DNA from: Enteractinococcus sp.
Lineage (GTDB): Bacteria; Actinomycetota; Actinomycetes; Actinomycetales; Micrococcaceae
Length of the DNA: 5,655 nt
Direction of reading: 5' to 3'
NCBI GenBank assembly: GCA_029267455.1
Contig: JAJUIX010000098.1
Coordinates: 1-5,655, forward strand
In this document: one piece after another, positions 4,764 to 5,655 of the stretch
Position numbering within the stretch: position 1 is the first letter of the stretch
Layout: every line of letters starts with the position of its first letter
Translations under genes and position numbers: made by a program
The notes under the pieces: model-generated
The model's input: the letters and a program-made list of their open reading frames with translations, nothing else
Databases searched by the model: none
Told to the model about the DNA's origin: nothing

Positions 4764-5655
4764 CTAGGAAGCATCAAGTAGGAGCACAGGCTTGATGGTT
4801 GCTCCGCTTCCGGATTCCTCCACGGCTTTATCAATCTCATCAAAGGAATAGGTTTTGACGAGCTGATCGAAGGGGAATCGTCCCTGTTTATACAACTCCA
4901 CCAGGGCAGGGATCAGTTCGATGGATGTGCCGGACCCGCCCAATGTCCCAACAATCCGTTGGCCCCACAGTGTTCGAAGATGGTCTACCGAAAAACGCGC
5001 CTCGGCCGGGGCCCCGCCGATGAGAATCATAGTGCCCAGCATGCGCACGGCTTCCATGGCGCTTTCGATCACCTGAATCACACCGGTACAATCCAGCACG
5101 TAATCGGCTGGCCCACCCACAATCCGGAAGATCTCTTCGATGGGATCGTTTTGGCCAGAATTGATGACGTGGGTGGCGCCGAATTTTTGTGCCAACTCGA
5201 GCCGGGAATCGTGCAGGTCAATGGCGATAATGTGCGTGGCGGGAGTATTTTTAGCTGCCATCACCGCAGCGAGGCCGACGGCACCGACCCCGAAAATCAC
5301 CATCGACTCCCCTGCCTGCGGGTTCGCCGTATTGAACACAGCGCCGGCCCCGGTAGAAATACCGCACGCTAACGGGCCCAGGATTTCCAATGGAAGGTCC
5401 TTGTCCACAACCACCACCGACGACGCCAGCGTTAATGAAGACGCCAGCGTTAATGAATAGGTAGCGAAACTTGACTGCCCAAAGAAGTGCCCCGAAAGAG
5501 TTGAGCCGTCGCTACGGGTATAAGCTGACTGACCGGCTTTGGGCCCTTTCAGACGGTGACCGCCCGTGAGCGCCTCCCCGATACGCTCACAATAACGGTG
5601 TTCGCCACGGATACAGTTTCGACACTCCCCGCAAAATGGCCAGCCCATGACCACG
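4764..5655 (-). CDS. Zinc-dependent MDR alcohol dehydrogenase, N-terminus cut by window edge
   Basis: The last 297 codons or so of a medium-chain zinc alcohol dehydrogenase, probably of the aryl-alcohol or aldehyde-forming NAD(P)-dependent group. About 70 N-terminal residues, including the first catalytic zinc ligands, lie beyond the edge. Numbering from the codon at 5654, the structural-zinc cysteines are Cys8, Cys11, Cys14 and Cys22 (FCGECRNC...YC). The third catalytic-zinc ligand is Cys97 in LACGISTGAGAV. The Rossmann nucleotide loop is GVGAVG (122-127), and the acidic Asp146 at the end of the second strand suggests NAD rather than NADP. The C-terminal part (DQLVKTYSFDEIDKAVEES) matches family ends. 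A perfect 18-bp duplication repeats SLTLAS at 67-78. Stop TAG is at 4766-4764. It is convergent with the YceI gene. The reading frame is intact, so the enzyme may still function, but the insertion lies in the catalytic domain. Confidence 0.93.
   Translation of the reverse strand, partial: VVMGWPFCGECRNCIRGEHRYCERIGEALTGGHRLKGPKAGQSAYTRSDGSTLSGHFFGQSSFATYSLTLASSLTLASSVVVVDKDLPLEILGPLACGISTGAGAVFNTANPQAGESMVIFGVGAVGLAAVMAAKNTPATHIIAIDLHDSRLELAQKFGATHVINSGQNDPIEEIFRIVGGPADYVLDCTGVIQVIESAMEAVRMLGTMILIGGAPAEARFSVDHLRTLWGQRIVGTLGGSGTSIELIPALVELYKQGRFPFDQLVKTYSFDEIDKAVEESGSGATIKPVLLLDAS
5422..5457. repeat. Perfect 18-bp tandem duplication inside the dehydrogenase gene
   Basis: GACGCCAGCGTTAATGAA occurs at 5422-5439 and again, identical and adjacent, at 5440-5457. 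It encodes SLTLAS twice in the minus-strand frame. Remembered relatives have a segment of the pattern ATYALVHERNVVKV here. One copy of the local unit (ATYSLTLASSVVVV) gives exactly the same length, so the second copy is an in-frame insertion of six residues. The identical copies point to a recent slippage event. Confidence 0.95.

Overview
The window reads as chromosomal DNA of a moderately GC-rich actinobacterium. A member of the Micrococcales is my best guess from the protein flavour: a YtrA-type GntR/ABC cassette, an HMA protein with an FSCPSC site paired with a P1B-type ATPase lacking its own metal-binding domain, a leaderless YceI, and an actinobacterial-style aryl-alcohol-type MDR dehydrogenase. 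This placement is inference; no marker gene is present. There are seven genes. Two are cut by the window ends: a P-type ATPase missing its C-terminal two thirds at the left edge, and a dehydrogenase missing its N-terminus at the right edge.

Left block (1-1000, leftward): a small HMA-domain metal-binding protein (683-913) is followed after 34 bp by a heavy-metal P-type ATPase (648 to beyond 1). Together they form a metal-export or homeostasis operon. The leader of the HMA gene holds nested dyads that can pair in two mutually exclusive registers next to the ribosome binding site. No metal-responsive regulator gene lies in the window.

Middle block (1012-3215, leftward): a compact three-gene operon encodes a GntR/YtrA-type repressor (2769-3125), an ABC ATPase (1829-2755) and an ABC-2-like six-helix permease (1068-1832). 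The first gap is 13 bp and the second junction is a 4-bp ATGA overlap. The promoter has -35 TTGCGG, a 17-bp spacer and -10 TACACT. A 22-bp imperfect palindrome sits directly on the -10, which predicts autorepression. A strong hairpin (1012-1050) closes the operon and separates it from the metal operon.

Right block (3481-5655): a small YCII-like protein (3481-3831, leftward) is divergent from a YceI-family lipid-binding-type protein (4173-4739, rightward). They share a 341-bp intergenic region rich in small dyads. YceI converges with the dehydrogenase (4764 to beyond 5655, leftward) across only 24 bp. The dehydrogenase carries a perfect 18-bp in-frame tandem duplication that adds six residues to a conserved part of the catalytic domain.

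I see no mobile element, CRISPR array, tRNA or rRNA, and no convincing new multi-gene system. The items most worth a second look are the dehydrogenase duplication, the operator/promoter superposition of the GntR operon, and the alternative-stem leader of the metal operon.
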